This document shows, one piece after another, positions 12,201-23,760 of a stretch of 46,646 nt of DNA. Within the stretch, counting starts at the first letter, position 1; every line of letters starts with the position of its first letter. The notes under the pieces were generated by a model, which searched no databases, was not told where the DNA came from, and saw nothing but the letters and a program-made list of their open reading frames with translations. The stretch comes from Mnemiopsis leidyi (taxonomy: Eukaryota; Ctenophora; Tentaculata; Lobata; Bolinopsidae), in NCBI GenBank assembly GCA_000226015.1, contig JH155412.1, forward strand, positions 179,547 through 226,192. Reading direction: 5' to 3'. The position numbers were made by a program, and so were the translations under genes.

Positions 12201-12378
12201 CACAACTGCTGCCCCCACGACCACCACCGAGAGAGCCAGCACTTCACAACGCCAGGTCGCTACAGTGTCGTCGGTTCAGCGTACTGAGGAGGCTATATCA
12301 TCCAGCTCTGACTTCAAGCGACCTGCTGAGGAGGTCGAGGACATGGAAAATAATGAGGCTAAACGGAGTAGGCAGTAG
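9249..12378 (+). CDS. NASP: NASP, histone H3-H4 chaperone
   Basis: Nine exons: 9249-9444, 9614-9811, 9936-10129, 10299-10393, 10498-10621, 10753-10866, 11015-11288, 11609-11851 and 12035-12378, giving about 593 residues. A second in-frame ATG at 9297 has the better context (AGGATGG) and may be the true start (577 residues). TPR1 is LISAKYDELHDECAEPYYQYA with LLEVARDENQ. An acidic run of Glu/Asp/Gly (encoded about 9950-10015) interrupts TPR2 as in vertebrate NASP, followed by LQIAWEVLELSRIIYSR and KLAKVKIKLGE. Then come EKLDEAIVHFTEAIEHF (TPR3) and LDQKYEDAIKHFSQC (TPR4). The C-terminus keeps ISHLVRKRP (vertebrate DISHLVRKKRKP) and then a low-complexity Ser/Thr/Ala tail ending in a basic patch EAKRSRQ. 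NASP binds H3-H4 and linker histones in the nucleus. Exon 6 uses the acceptor at 10752, because the earlier AG leads to a stop. AATAAA at 12577-12582. Confidence 0.93.
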
Positions 12379-13006
12379 TGTGATACGATTCAAATTGACG
12401 GAGATACCAAATTTTTATCATTTTTAAATTTCATTGCTGTTTAGACAAGGCCCATCGGGCCAGCAGAGTAGAAGTTGTTGAAGATTGAGGGATGAGAGTG
12501 ATAGCCAAACGAACGGATTATTTTCTGGTTTTTAATTTCATTGTTATTTAATGCTATGTTGATACGTATAAAATCTAATAAATATTACATTATTCATAAC
12601 TTTCAATGCGCTATAGCGCGGTAGAGCACCCTTGACAGTAAATTAATTGAAAAGCAGTGCGGGAAATGGCGGCACGCGCGGTCGCCGTATTTATTTTACA
12701 CGATGTAATGCCCCAGTTTATCGCAGTTGCACGTGTGTTTGCGTCAGACTTACTTTGTTTTTAAGACAAGCCACTACGCGTGTTACTACTGCGAATGCTG
12801 GCACAGTCAATGGACGTGTGTTTTGTGAAGAAACTTCTCGATTATTATTTATTACGGTGCTACAAAGTAAAACATGCTTTATCGTGGACATATCTGTTTG
12901 ATAATTTAATTCTAATAGTTAACTGAGCAAATTCGCTGCTGTTTTTTAACCAATTTCACCGGAAGCCGCTAGTAACAGCACTGAACAATAGAACCTATTC
13001 TTAGGG
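12379..13006. other. Short intergenic region between NASP and TOMM20
   Basis: NASP 3'UTR with AATAAA at 12577-12582, then a perfect 12-bp palindrome GCGCTATAGCGC (12608-12619), then a somewhat GC-richer TOMM20 promoter and 5'UTR. No coding signal. Confidence 0.5.
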
Positions 13007-14049
13007 ATGTCTAAAACACTGTTATGGGGAGGAGTTGCGGCTACCACATTCGTAGCATACTGTTTCTACTTTGATTACAAACGGCGATCAGATCCAATGT
13101 ACAAGCAGAAACTCAGGGAACGCCGCCGGGCTGAGAGAAACAAGGCCAAGGTCAGACTCTTTAGTGTGTTCTGAGGAACTAATATCGTGTATCACTGATA
13201 TCGTTGGGTGTGAATCATGTGATTTTTCATGCTCGACAGCTGGATAACGATTCTATCTTTTCAGGAAGAAGAACTGGATATTCCCATGCCTAAATCTGTC
13301 GACCCACAATCGATACAGAAATTTTTCATGGACCAAGTTCAAACTGGAGAAGAGAAACTTGGACTCGGTAATTTATTGGCAGATCGAGGAAATGTAATTT
13401 GCAATGTGACAGATCATGAGCTATAGTATCGGTTGATACAGCATATGAGTGTCTCTTATAGATTATTCGTGTTGAAGTTTATGACATTCCTGCATGTTCA
13501 AGACTTTACATTTGACAATCGTTGTCAAGTGATAAAAGAAACTTTACGAATCCAATTTCTCGTTGTTGAGTAGGAATTCTGCAATACGAAGAAGTTCGTA
13601 TCCATGCGTTTTGACAATTTTTCCCGTAGGTGATTTCAAAGGAGCAGTGAAACATTTTGCATCAGCTGTATTACACTGTGGACAGGGTTATCAGTTACTT
13701 CAGATTTTACAGAGCACAATGCCCCCAGAGGCTTACAAAATGTTCATGGAATTTCTCCCGAAAGCTCAAGCTAAATACAGTCGCGTATGTTCCCCTATTA
13801 AATCTTTAATTTCTGATACTTTTATTCAAGTTTCATGTTAACATGTCAGCTATCATATTCCGGCTTACTTTGAAACACAAATCCGCTAGCATTTTGTACA
13901 ACCCTCGTGCATTACTCCTTCTTCATCTATAACAAACATTTTTACAGCAAATGATGAATAAAGGAGCGCCCAGATCGAAAGAAGCGGCTGCACCTGCACA
14001 AGCAAAAGCAGCAACTGAAAGAGTGATCGCGGAGGAAGCCGTGGACTGA
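13007..14049 (+). CDS. TOMM20: TOMM20, mitochondrial outer-membrane import receptor
   Basis: Four exons: 13007-13150, 13265-13367, 13630-13784 and 13948-14049, giving 167 residues (human 145). The N-terminal membrane anchor MSKTLLWGGVAATTFVAYC is followed by the conserved FDYKRRSDPMYKQKLRERRR (human FDRKRRSDPNFKNRLRERR), which keeps the protein in the outer membrane facing the cytosol. Then come IQKFFMDQVQTGEEKLGLG, DFKGAVKHFASAVLHCG and QLLQILQSTMPPEAYKMF, the presequence-binding TPR-like core. The tail differs from vertebrates: instead of an acidic end it has an Ala/Lys-rich segment ending EEAVD. It receives N-terminal presequences and passes them to TOM22/TOM40. The identity is secure. Confidence 0.96.
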
Positions 14050-15767
14050 TCGCCCGATTTTACCCTCAACATTAGAACACTAGGAGGAGTCACTTCGACG
14101 AGTGGAACACCTTGTTTATTTTGTATACAGTGAATGAGAGAGTTTAAGTTATTGTGGGACGGGTGTCAGTCGGAGGATTTGAACCGATAGATCCGTTAGC
14201 GAAGTTCAGTTCTCTTTTTAAATAACCTTTTACAACTAAGTTATTGTCGTCTTTGAGTCTTACTTTCTTTATGACTTTTATAGAAAAATAGCGAGTTAAA
14301 TCCGGAATTTCTCGGTTCCCTTCACGGCTCTTTAACAGATGATGTGTAATTTATTTCCCACTGATTTTTATAACTTATTTTTACTGTTCCCATTTGTCGA
14401 GTAACTTGAAAAATGTCATTAAATCATCTTTGTCAATGATTATGTTGTCAAGAATTGGTCACACAATTGATATCCAGAGCGTTTGCAAATTTAAAACTGT
14501 GATTTGTGCGAGTTCAAGTGGTCATTAGGGATTTTAACATAGACACTAGACAGCTACATGCTAACCTTGCTAATGATCGTAAGCTTCTAACATTAGCGTT
14601 GAGTGTGTCTTCGTTGCGGCAATCTAGGGTGCTCGAAGAATGGAGACGAAATCTCGCTAGATTATGCGTCCTTCTAAAGACATCACCCTAAGAAACTGAC
14701 GGGCTCATGAATTATAACTATGTAGAATTTATAACTATATAGAACTAAGGATAGTTGATCTTTACTAGTAATTGTTCGTTAAGCCCAAACACTTACCGAA
14801 GTTGGCGAAGTTAGAGAGTAATGAGCAGCCCTTCGAGACGTATTCCCATACTTTCGACTATTTTCCACTTGCCACTCGAGTAAGTTTGGCATTATGCCAT
14901 CATATCGTTAATTCTAAGCGGATCTTATAGTAAAGAAAAGGAAGTCTTGCACATTTGCTACTTATCACGCCTTATAGTGCTATTGAAATTTCAGTGTTGG
15001 TAGACAACTCCAGTGTAATTACACGACTCTCTCCCCTTCCTCTAATCCTCTCTCTCCCTCTTACACACACTTAACTCTCTCTTATCCCTTGTCCTCGCTC
15101 TCACAGCCTAACTATATGCTTGCACGTGTATGAGCTTGGCGTTAATGGCGCTGTGTGTCCGTCTGTCCACGTGTATTTTAATTTTATCTGGTCCTGAATT
15201 TCTGGTTATTGTCGCTGCAGCTGTATTAAATTTGAAATGTCTAGAATTGCTTGAGGCCGTGTCGGACAGTTTAGTTTCCTGACATGATATCTTGTGATAA
15301 ATGACTATATTCGTTTGGCCAATTTGGTGTATTGCTAATGCCGATGGGATTGTAATTTTGATTGTAACAACTGCACATAAATGTTCCTCCGAAAAAAATC
15401 TAAACGGGCGGAGATTTATTATATACGGTTTATTATACGTATACGGAGCCCTCTCGGTTTAATTATGAGAATTACATCTGCTCGGATTACGATCAGTGAC
15501 CTCCATGCAGAAGTACTAGAGTTGCATAAGTTGTGATTCCATCTTTAAGTTTAACGATTAGTTAGGAAAATTATATCATGATCATCTGACTCGTGGAATA
15601 AACTTTTAGGTAAACGTCACTTCAAAATTTAATCTGGAACATCTTCTTTCTATTTCTTTCTTTTACCAGATCACCGTCCATGATGTAGGGGAAAATTTTA
15701 ACAGAAGTTTTAGACCAAGACAGAACCACAAAATCAGCACGAAGTTGGTCTGTCGAAGCGGATAACG
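14050..15767. other. Intergenic between TOMM20 and the EF-hand gene
   Basis: About 1.7 kb. It includes the TOMM20 3'UTR, a CT-rich stretch at about 15021-15085 (runs of ctctct/ccctctt), and sequence before 15768 that is likely promoter and 5'UTR of the EF-hand gene. The open frame at 14506-14691 lacks an ATG start and any recognisable motif. No RNA gene seen. Confidence 0.45.
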
Positions 15768-18001
15768 ATGGGGAAGGAGCCTCTAAATGTGTCAGACAAG
15801 GCGAAGGTCAAAAAGCGGATACGAGAAGCAAAAAACAACAAGAAGTCTTTGTCTTATGAGGAATTCGAAGAGGTCGTTACCATATTTTTTGTTCATCTTT
15901 ATGTGATTGTGATGTTCAATTTACATGTATGATCTTGTAATTGTATGATCTTGTTAACTATAATTATAAACTTTAATTTGGCAAACACTTCAAATAGGGG
16001 ACGGGACGACTGTCCATTTTGTGAAAATTGGGGTAATGTGCTACTAGAACTACTATAATTGATAACTATAGCTATAGCTATAAGTTAACGTATACTTACA
16101 TATAAGTACCCCTCAGGTATTTGCACTGTACGATGCAGATAACAATGGGAAACTGCAATACGCCGAGATCAACAGTTTTATGAAGGACTTATTGATGCGG
16201 ATAGAACGCTCCAAGAAATCCTTCAAGAAGGGACTTACAGAGAAGGAAATGTTCAAGTACTCTCAGGATGTTGCTAATCTTATTCAGAAGTAAGGTTCAT
16301 TGTTCTTGTTTCTGTCGGTAATTTTTAGTGTGAATATTTTCAATTTCAAGATTGGTATAGACTTTCTGTGCTAAACATTAAATTGTCCTAGTTTGATAAA
16401 AACCATTCTTAGATGAATTTGTGGTAAACACATGGTAGCATGCGATGTTTTCAAAATCTATTGTTGCACAATCCAAATGAAAAACTTCTAAAATAAGTTT
16501 AAAATTTGGGTCAAAAATTCAATGTCGCCTTAAAATTACTGAAATTGACTTTGATTGATTTTTTATTCAGTTTTACCATAAAATCATTCTAATGTGCATG
16601 AAGTGGTTAACCCATAAACGCATAGTACCACGGAATTGAATAGATGTAAATATTACTTCATAATCCAAGTGAAAAGACTGGAATATTAGTCTAAAATTGG
16701 CGACTAAAAGTTTCAGAGATCGACATTGACTTATTTAGTCCCTCCCCCATGAATTTTCTGAATTGACTATCAGTGGAAAGCGTGTCCCCTCATTTATCTG
16801 CTGGTGCACATAAGTATTCTCTTCGGCCCACCCGAGACAGCATTACACACTCCCAACCACTCAGCGCACAACACTGGGAGTGTCGAGCAGCGCAGCATTA
16901 TCATTTTATGTATATGTAAATTTTCATTTACTCTGTACCTACACCTCATGTGAGCACCAATAAAGGTCCCTTTAGGATCAATCTCCAATCTAGCCCCCCT
17001 GTACAAGCACAACCTACATGCACAACCTACACACCTTGTTATACAACAATTATGAACGTGTAAAATGCATATTGTTTATAGTCATAGTTGCTCTATAAGT
17101 CGAGGTGCAGTTGCATTATTCAAGTCAGGCCCCATCTAGAAGTTGTGATTCGAGAGCATTTATAGCTCTCCAGGGAGAGCTGTTATAAATACCATCGTTA
17201 GTGGTAGACATTGGTAAACAAGATCTGTCAGTACTGACTACTGAGTGTGGTTATTTTTACTCGCCCAGCACTCAATCAAGTCTAATCCCAGTATAAATAT
17301 CAAGATTTGTAAGTTTGAGTGTCAGAACTTAGTATTAAAATATGAGCTCTGTCACTCGATCCAGGAGAAACCCGTGTGAATGGGTTCGACTATCAATAAT
17401 GAATATTAAGCCACGAGAATTTCTCTCTCGCTAAAATTAAAATAGACCAAGCGTGATTTCTGGGATCAAACTTTAACATTATCGTGATCTTGACATTGAA
17501 TTTGACGACTAGATGTCTTTGTTCAAGACCCAGATAAATTTCATTCATTTTATACAATGCCTGTGTGTTTAGGTATGATGAGGACCGAAGCGGTACACTT
17601 GACAAACGCGAAGTTGCCAAAATACTTAACGTCAAGATTCCTTTAAACGATTCTTACACTCTTCAAACATCAGGTTTGTATTTTTAATAACGATTTTATA
17701 GCGATTACAATTACAAAAAGGAATCAACCATGCAATTGAAATCGTTCGAATGTTAAGACTTAAGACATATCAACAATTACTACAACTACAAAACCCTCTT
17801 TAGTAATCATGCAGACAACAGATCGATATAAAAATAACCCTGCAGACTACCCCCTCAGTGAAATCGCGAGGTAAACTGTTTGAAGGAGTCGGAGGACCCT
17901 TATCCGGAGAGTGCCAGGAGATGCCTGAAGACACTTGTCACGATGTTGGAGGTCTTTTACATGACGAGACAGGTTTGGTTCTTCCTTCGGATTTATTGTA
18001 G
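15768..18001 (+). CDS. Two-EF-hand calcium-binding protein, calbindin/secretagogin-like
   Basis: Four exons: 15768-15872, 16117-16289, 17573-17673 and 17859-18001, giving 173 residues. Two canonical calcium loops are visible: DADNNGKLQYAE (about 41-52) and DEDRSGTLDKRE (about 96-107). Each has acidic residues at positions 1 and 3, Gly at 6 and Glu at 12. The linker FMKDLLMRIERSKK between them, and the AKIL after the second loop, resemble an EF-hand pair of the calbindin/calretinin/secretagogin group. Those proteins have six hands; here only one pair is present, preceded by a basic segment and followed by a Gly/Cys-containing tail ending LVLPSDLL. Exon 4 could instead begin at 17846, which would stop after nine codons. 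I prefer 17859 because of the better pyrimidine tract and longer frame. AATAAA at 18576-18581. Confidence 0.8.
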
Positions 18002-18645
18002 GAATGAATTGCTAACGTACTGAATCTCTAACGAATTATTACTAACCCTAAAACTAACCCTAACATTTACCCTTACTGAAACACTAACTGTAACACTTAT
18101 AGTAATATAAGTTATTGTCAACGATTGTAAGTGATTCACTTTCAGTCCGTTAGTGATTCAGTCCTTTTGCATAGACAATATCAACATTTGAATTGTATTA
18201 ATTTTAGTGTTTGTCAAATGTTACCATTACTTGTGCCACATACATACTTACATGGCATGACATATCTTTATCCATCTTCTTATCTACACTTGTGTTGATA
18301 ATTAGAAGCATTACTATCTATCAGGCGATAACTGGTACAGGCTATCCCAACTAGAATCTTTCTACCTAGTCTTGTAATTTTACAAGAGCTTGAGACTTTG
18401 AAAGTACATGTACGAAGTAGAATCCGGCCAGGCATTATGAAATTTATAATTCATACTTAATTTAAGTATAACTAGGATTGTTTAAAATAAGGCTGTAACG
18501 GATCACCTGTAATCCCTCACTCTTGGATAATATTTTGCTGTTAGAACTTAATAATTATATTGGTATCCATACGAAAATAAATTGATGTTATACATGCCTA
18601 AATTTTTCCGCTCGGCAACTGTCTAGTAAATCAATAGCAAGAAGA
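18002..18645. other. Convergent intergenic region (EF-hand gene and PAP copy 1)
   Basis: 3' flanks of two convergent genes. AATAAA on the + strand at 18576-18581 could end the EF-hand transcript. A few CCCTAA-like units near 18046-18070 are too few to be an interstitial telomere. Nothing else is recognised. Confidence 0.45.
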
Positions 18646-20642
18646 TCAACCCCTGACATATCTAAAAACCCAGACAAAACAGGCCAGTATGAGTCCCAGA
18701 TCCAACCCCACTCTCCTAGCCCCACTCCTGACCCTTGTAATAACCACCTCCTCAGCTGGTACCTCACTCTCACCCATCCTAAACATGCTGTGTCGGACCC
18801 TCTTCTCATCCAGAAACTCCAACTCACAGTGGCCCCAGTGCACGTTGTCCCGCGCCGCGGAAAATCGGGGGTGATGATCGGTGTACGTGTTTTTATCCTC
18901 TGTCCCCCACACTATCGCGTACAAGTCTTTTCCTCCATGACCACATGTTATGTGGACGGGCTTGGTGACGTCATCGTATGATTGCGTGACGTCATCTCTG
19001 TCCTTTACCGGCCAGGTTCGCTCGTAGTGGTGTACGTGTCCACATAACACCAGATCTACGTCGTGTTTTATAAGGAGTGACTCGTAGTCCTCCGGCCATC
19101 CCATGAATTTCGGTGTTTCCGGGTCGTCCCAATTGTTGGACCCCGTCCAATTTCCATGATTAGCCCCCGAGTTGTATACCGGTCTGTGCTGGAACACGAC
19201 TAACCATGGCCACTTACTTCTCTGATTCCTGATCTTGCCGAGTGTCCTGTCCAGCCAGACTCCTTGAGTTGATCCATGGTGGATGTCTTCGTCAGTGGAG
19301 ACCGCCACAAAGTGGACCATGCCCACCCCAAAGGAGAAATACCGCTCGTTTCCTGGCATGATGAACCTCTTGGTGTAAATTGTACCGTTTTCAAGAGTGC
19401 TATCGTACTCACCCAGCTCATGGTTACCTGGAGTAGCCATGTAAGGCATCTTACTGCCTACCGGTTCTGCCATCTGGCCCCACGTGTCCCAGACGTGCTG
19501 CGCGGCCCAATCTGGTTTCGTCTTGTTGAACTTGTTAGCGTAGGAGATGTCTCCACAGTGCACCATTCCGTGGAAGTTCTTCTTCTCCATCCTCTCCATC
19601 ATCGTCTTGGTAACCATGACAGAAGTACCGAACACTCCCACATCACCAGTGTGAAGGAAGGAGATGGGAACTTTAGAACCCGCTTCTGGGGCTGCCACGA
19701 AGTTCAGGATTGGAGAGGACACTCCGTTACTTTCTATCTGTAATGTTGCAGTGTTTATCATGTTTGGGTGGCCGACATGGAGAAATTGAAGCATTATTAT
19801 ACTTTTATAGTTAAATAGTGGGGTTGGTCCAGACAACGTTAAAGATTACCACATCCTTTTAACTGGATCAGAAAACATCAATCAGGATGCAAATTACAGC
19901 AAATCAAGCATTACAACCAACACACATCCATATTTGGACATTAAGAGACAGAAATACAACCTATCACTTTCACCTCACCGTTACCATGTCTCCTACTTTC
20001 AATTTGCACGTGGGCACATAACCAATCACCAAATATGGTCCATGACACCATGACACCTACCCAAAACTTCCAAATAAGGCCGTAACATACAAACAGCCAG
20101 ATTTCAAACTGATGTCAAAAACCAGATGAAAATCTGCAATGTCTAAATTTGACTTGTTCCCAAAATCTTGCCTGGTAATAGTGGATCCTTCCTGGAATGA
20201 GGTTGACCATGAGACTCTCGTGGATGAAGCCGCTAGTGTACTTGTAATCCCCCTCCCCTGGTAGCCAGTGCCACTTGTACTGGTGGGAGATAGAGAGCGC
20301 TGTGAAGTTCAGGTCTGTCTCCAGGACCCCGTAGTTCACCACCTCGTAGTGCGAGACTGAGTTTGTGGTCCACGTGACTGCCATCTCTGTCGGATCTCCT
20401 GTCAGAGACAGTCGGATCTGGTTGGGATGTTTCACTTTGGACACGTCCATTTGTTCGATCTCGTAGCCGCATTTCGGGGTGCTGATACCGTTGAAGTCTT
20501 CGAGAGAGCTTTCGTAGGGTATTGCGTATTCGTAGAGTCCATCGACCGTGTATTCGTTCGCACAAATTAGGGGGAAGGAAATGAAAAAGAGTATAGATGC
20601 GTGAAATATACTCAGCTGAGTCCAGCGTACTGTCGTCTTCAT
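18646..20642 (-). CDS. Purple acid phosphatase, tandem copy 1
   Basis: Two exons: 20642-20172 and 19737-18646, giving about 520 residues. The N-terminus has a signal peptide (hydrophobic core ASILFFISFPLICA, predicted cut before NEYT). A fibronectin-like domain follows with IRLSLTGDPTEMAVTWTT and GRIHYYQ. The catalytic domain has all five PAP blocks: GDVG (Asp about 189), GDISY (about 219-223, with the iron-binding Tyr), GNHE (Asn about 262), FQHRP and GHVHHYERTWP. These ligate a binuclear metal centre that hydrolyses phosphate monoesters at acid pH. The C-terminus ends in a hydrophobic stretch (LGLILACFVWVF) with a short basic end, suggesting a GPI signal or membrane anchor; an extracellular or lysosomal surface enzyme is likely. 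The donor of the single intron is GC (CAG|GCAAGA) and the acceptor is TTACAG. It lies convergent to the EF-hand gene. Confidence 0.93.
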
Positions 20643-21487
20643 CCTTTGTGATGAAATACTTTAACGGTAACTAAGACACAAAATAAAACTTAGATACAAC
20701 AACAATTGCTATTGAACAAATATTCAGCTCAGTCATCTTCATCGTTTTGGTAGTCCTTTCTTTAACCTTTGTAATAAAAGATTGTCAAATTGAACATACT
20801 TGAAACATAACAACAGCAGCCAGGAAAGATTTTGTCAAATTTTAAGTTTAAACTGACTGCATACTAATTAACAGAACAATCAATGGTAAATCGTCATACA
20901 CAATCACATGGCAAAGCGAACATTCAATTTTGATAAATAGCTAACAGCTGAGCTGCACAATAAATCCCGCTTGGATTTGAATGTCCTGAACCGTCATCAA
21001 TATAGGTAAATGCTTAATTTACTCTGGTAAATTAAATACAGATTTAATTTAGTTTTGATTTATCTCATTTACTGAAGTGTTTGTCTACTGTCAGTAAATC
21101 TTATCACGCCCAAATATGAAACAGGAATTTTCGCCTTGCCGGAAAAGAGCTAAAACTAAAAATAACTAAACTAAAACTTAAAGTTGATAATGTAATTGTA
21201 AAGATCAGTGCCCTTTAGGACACCCGCTTATGGAGGTTATCTAATAAAAGTATGTTATTTTAGCTTCCTATTTGCCATCACATACCATTAGATCTTTAAT
21301 CTTAAGTTTTTCTTTTTTGTTAAGTTTTTTTGGGAAATCGACTTAAGTACAGTTTGAAACTTAAACAAAATGAAATATTACAATAGAATACAGGAGAATC
21401 TATGAAAAATACTCTCCTGCAGTATGAAGTATGGTTAAAACTCTTGTTCGTTGTCGGTCACTGTCTAATAAATCAATAGCAAGAAAA
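20643..21487. other. Promoter side of PAP copy 1 and spacer to copy 2
   Basis: 20643 to about 21098 is the presumed 5' flank of copy 1. It matches 23345-23760 upstream of copy 2 at high identity, with a few small indels. 21099 to about 21460 has no counterpart visible in the window and is AT-rich without coding signal; it should contain the copy 2 3'UTR. Confidence 0.6.
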
Positions 21488-23344
21488 TCAACTCCTGACA
21501 TAACTGGAAACCCAGACAAGACAGGCCAGTATGAGTCCCAGATCCAACCCCACTCTCCTAGCCCCACTCCTGACCCTTGTAATAACCACCTCCTCAGCTG
21601 GTACCTCACTCTCACCCATCCTAAACATGCTGTGTCGGACCCTCTTCTCATCCAGAAACTCCAACTCACAGTGGCCCCAGTGCACGTTGTCCCGCGCCGC
21701 GGAAAATCGGGGGTGGTGATCGGTGTACGTGTTTTTATCCTCTGTCCCCCACACTATCGCGTACAAGTCTTTTCCTCCGTGACCACATGTTATGTGGACG
21801 GGCTTGGTGACGTCATCGTATGATTGTGTGACGTCATCTCTGTCCTTTACCGGCCAGGTTCGCTCGTAGTGGTGTACGTGTCCGGTTAGCACCAGATCTA
21901 CGTCGTGTTTTATAAGGAGTGCCTCGTAGTCCTCCGGCCATCCCTCGTAAGTAGGCATTTCCCAGTTTTCGTAGCTGTAGTTGTTGGCACCCGTCCAATT
22001 TCCATGATTAGCCCCCGAGTTGTATATCGGTCGGTGCTGGAACACGACTAACCATGGCCACTTACTTCTCTGATTCCTGATCTTGCCGAGTGTCCTGTCA
22101 AGCCAAACTCCTTGAGTTGATCCAGGGTGGATGTCTTCGTCAGTGGAGACCGCCACAAAGTGGACCATGCCCACTCCAAAGGAGAAATACCGCTCGTTCC
22201 CTGGCATGATGAACCTCTTAGAGTAAATTGTTCCGTTCTCGAATGTACTCTCGTACTCATCCAACTCATGGTTGCCTATAGCAGTCATGTAAGGCATCTT
22301 ACTGCCTACCGGTTCTGCCATCTGGCCCCACGTGTCCCAGACGTGCTGCGCGGCCCATTCAGGCTTCTTCTTGTTGTATTTGTTAGCGTAGCAGATGTCC
22401 CCACAGTGCACCATTCCGTGGAAGTTCTTCTTCTCCATCCTCTCCATTATCGTCTTGGTAACCATGACAGAAGTACCGAACACTCCCACGTCACCAGTGT
22501 GAAGGAAGGAGATGGGAACTTTAGAACCCGCTTCTGGGGCTGCCACGAAGTTTAGGATTGGAGAGGACACTCCGTTACTTTCTATCTGTAATGTTGCAGT
22601 GTTTAGCATGTTTGGGTGGCCGGCATGAAGAAATTGAAGCATTATTATACTTTTATAGATAAATAGTGGGCTTGTCCCAGACAACGTTAAAGATTACTAC
22701 ATCCTTTTTACCGTTTCCATGTCTCATACGTACAATGTGCACGTGGGCACCTAACCAATCACCAAATATGGTCCATGACACCTACCCAAAACTTCCAAAT
22801 AAGGCCGTAACATACAAACAGCCTGATGTCAATCTGCAATATTTAAATTTAACGTGTTCCCAAATAATGTTACCTGGTAATAGTGGATCCTTCCTGGAAT
22901 GAGGTTGACCATGAGACTCTCGTGGATGAAGCCGCTAGTGTACTTGTAATCCCCCTCCCCTGGTAGCCAGTGCCACTTGTACTGGTGGGAGATAGAGAGC
23001 GCTGTGAAGTTCAGGTCTGTCTCCAGGACACCGTAGTTCACCACCTCGTAGTGCGAGACTGAGTTTGTGGTCCACGTGACTGCCATCTCTGTCGGATCTC
23101 CTGTCAGAGACAGTCGGATCTGGTTGGGATGTTTCACTTGGGATACGTCCATTTGTTCGATCTCGTAGCCGCATTTTGGGGTACTGATACCGTTGAAGTC
23201 TTCGAGTGAGCTTTCGTAGGGTATGGAGTATTCGTAGAGTCCATCGACCGTGTACTCGTTCGCACAAATTAGGGCGAAGGAAATGAAAAAGAGTATAGAT
23301 GCGTGAAATATACTCAGCTGAGTCAAGCGTCCTGTCGTCTTCAT
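21488..23344 (-). CDS. Purple acid phosphatase, tandem copy 2
   Basis: Two exons: 23344-22874 and 22585-21488, giving about 522 residues, with the same architecture as copy 1: signal peptide, fibronectin-like domain, metallophosphatase domain and hydrophobic C-terminus. Metal motifs are intact: GDVG, GDICY, GNHE, FQHRP and GHVHHYERTWP. The intron is ordinary GT-AG (CAG|GTAACA), unlike the GC donor of copy 1. The two proteins are almost identical at the ends but differ in loops near the active site: GNHELDEYESTF against GNHELGEYDSTL, WTGANNYSYENWEMPTYEGW against WTGSNNWDDPETPKFMGW, and LTGHVHH against LCGHVHH. This suggests changed substrate preference. The duplicated block continues upstream to the assembly gap, so further copies may be missing. 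Confidence 0.93.
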
Positions 23345-23760
23345 CCTTTGTGATGAAATACTTTAACGGTTACTAATACACAAAATAAAACTTAGGTAAA
23401 ACAACAATTGCTATTGAACAAATAGTTCAATTTTTAACCTTTGTAATAAAAGATTGTCAAATTGAACATACTTGAAACATAACAACAGCAGCCAGGAAAG
23501 ATTTTGTCAAATTTTAAGTTTAAACCGACTGCATACTCATTAACAGAACAATCAATGGTAAATCGTCATACACATGGCAAAGCGAACATTCAATTTTGAT
23601 AAATAGCTAATAGCTGAGCTGCACCATATATCCCGCTTGGATTTGAATGTCCTGAACCGTCATCAATTTAGGTAAATACTTAATTTACTCTGGTAAATTA
23701 AATACAGATTTAATTTAGTTTTGATTTATCTCATTTACTGAAGTGTTTGTCTACTGTCAG

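Larger units (their letters stand above)
18623..23760. repeat. Tandem segmental duplication carrying both PAP genes
   Basis: 18623 to about 21098 and 21462-23760 are two direct copies (about 2.5 and 2.3 kb), each with a full PAP gene, its intron and its 5' flank. The right copy stops exactly at the N run at 23761, in sequence that in copy 1 continues with taaatc at 21094. The introns differ in length (434 against 288 bp) because of indels, while most of exon 2 is nearly identical. Confidence 0.9.

Noticed and set aside
14165..14215. tRNA-like B box (GGTTCAAATCC on the - strand near 14180)
   Set aside because: The T-arm stem does not pair and no A box or acceptor stem is visible.
18046..18070. 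CCCTAA-like units suggesting interstitial telomere repeats
   Set aside because: Only two or three imperfect units in AT-rich intergenic DNA.
19774..19840. PAP exon 2 starting at VGHPN or AGHPN, which would need an intron ending in AT
   Set aside because: A standard acceptor TTACAG lies 36-39 bp further in, in the same phase, in both copies (19738-19740 and 22586-22588). It joins YYQ to IESNGVSSP, matching PAP spacing.
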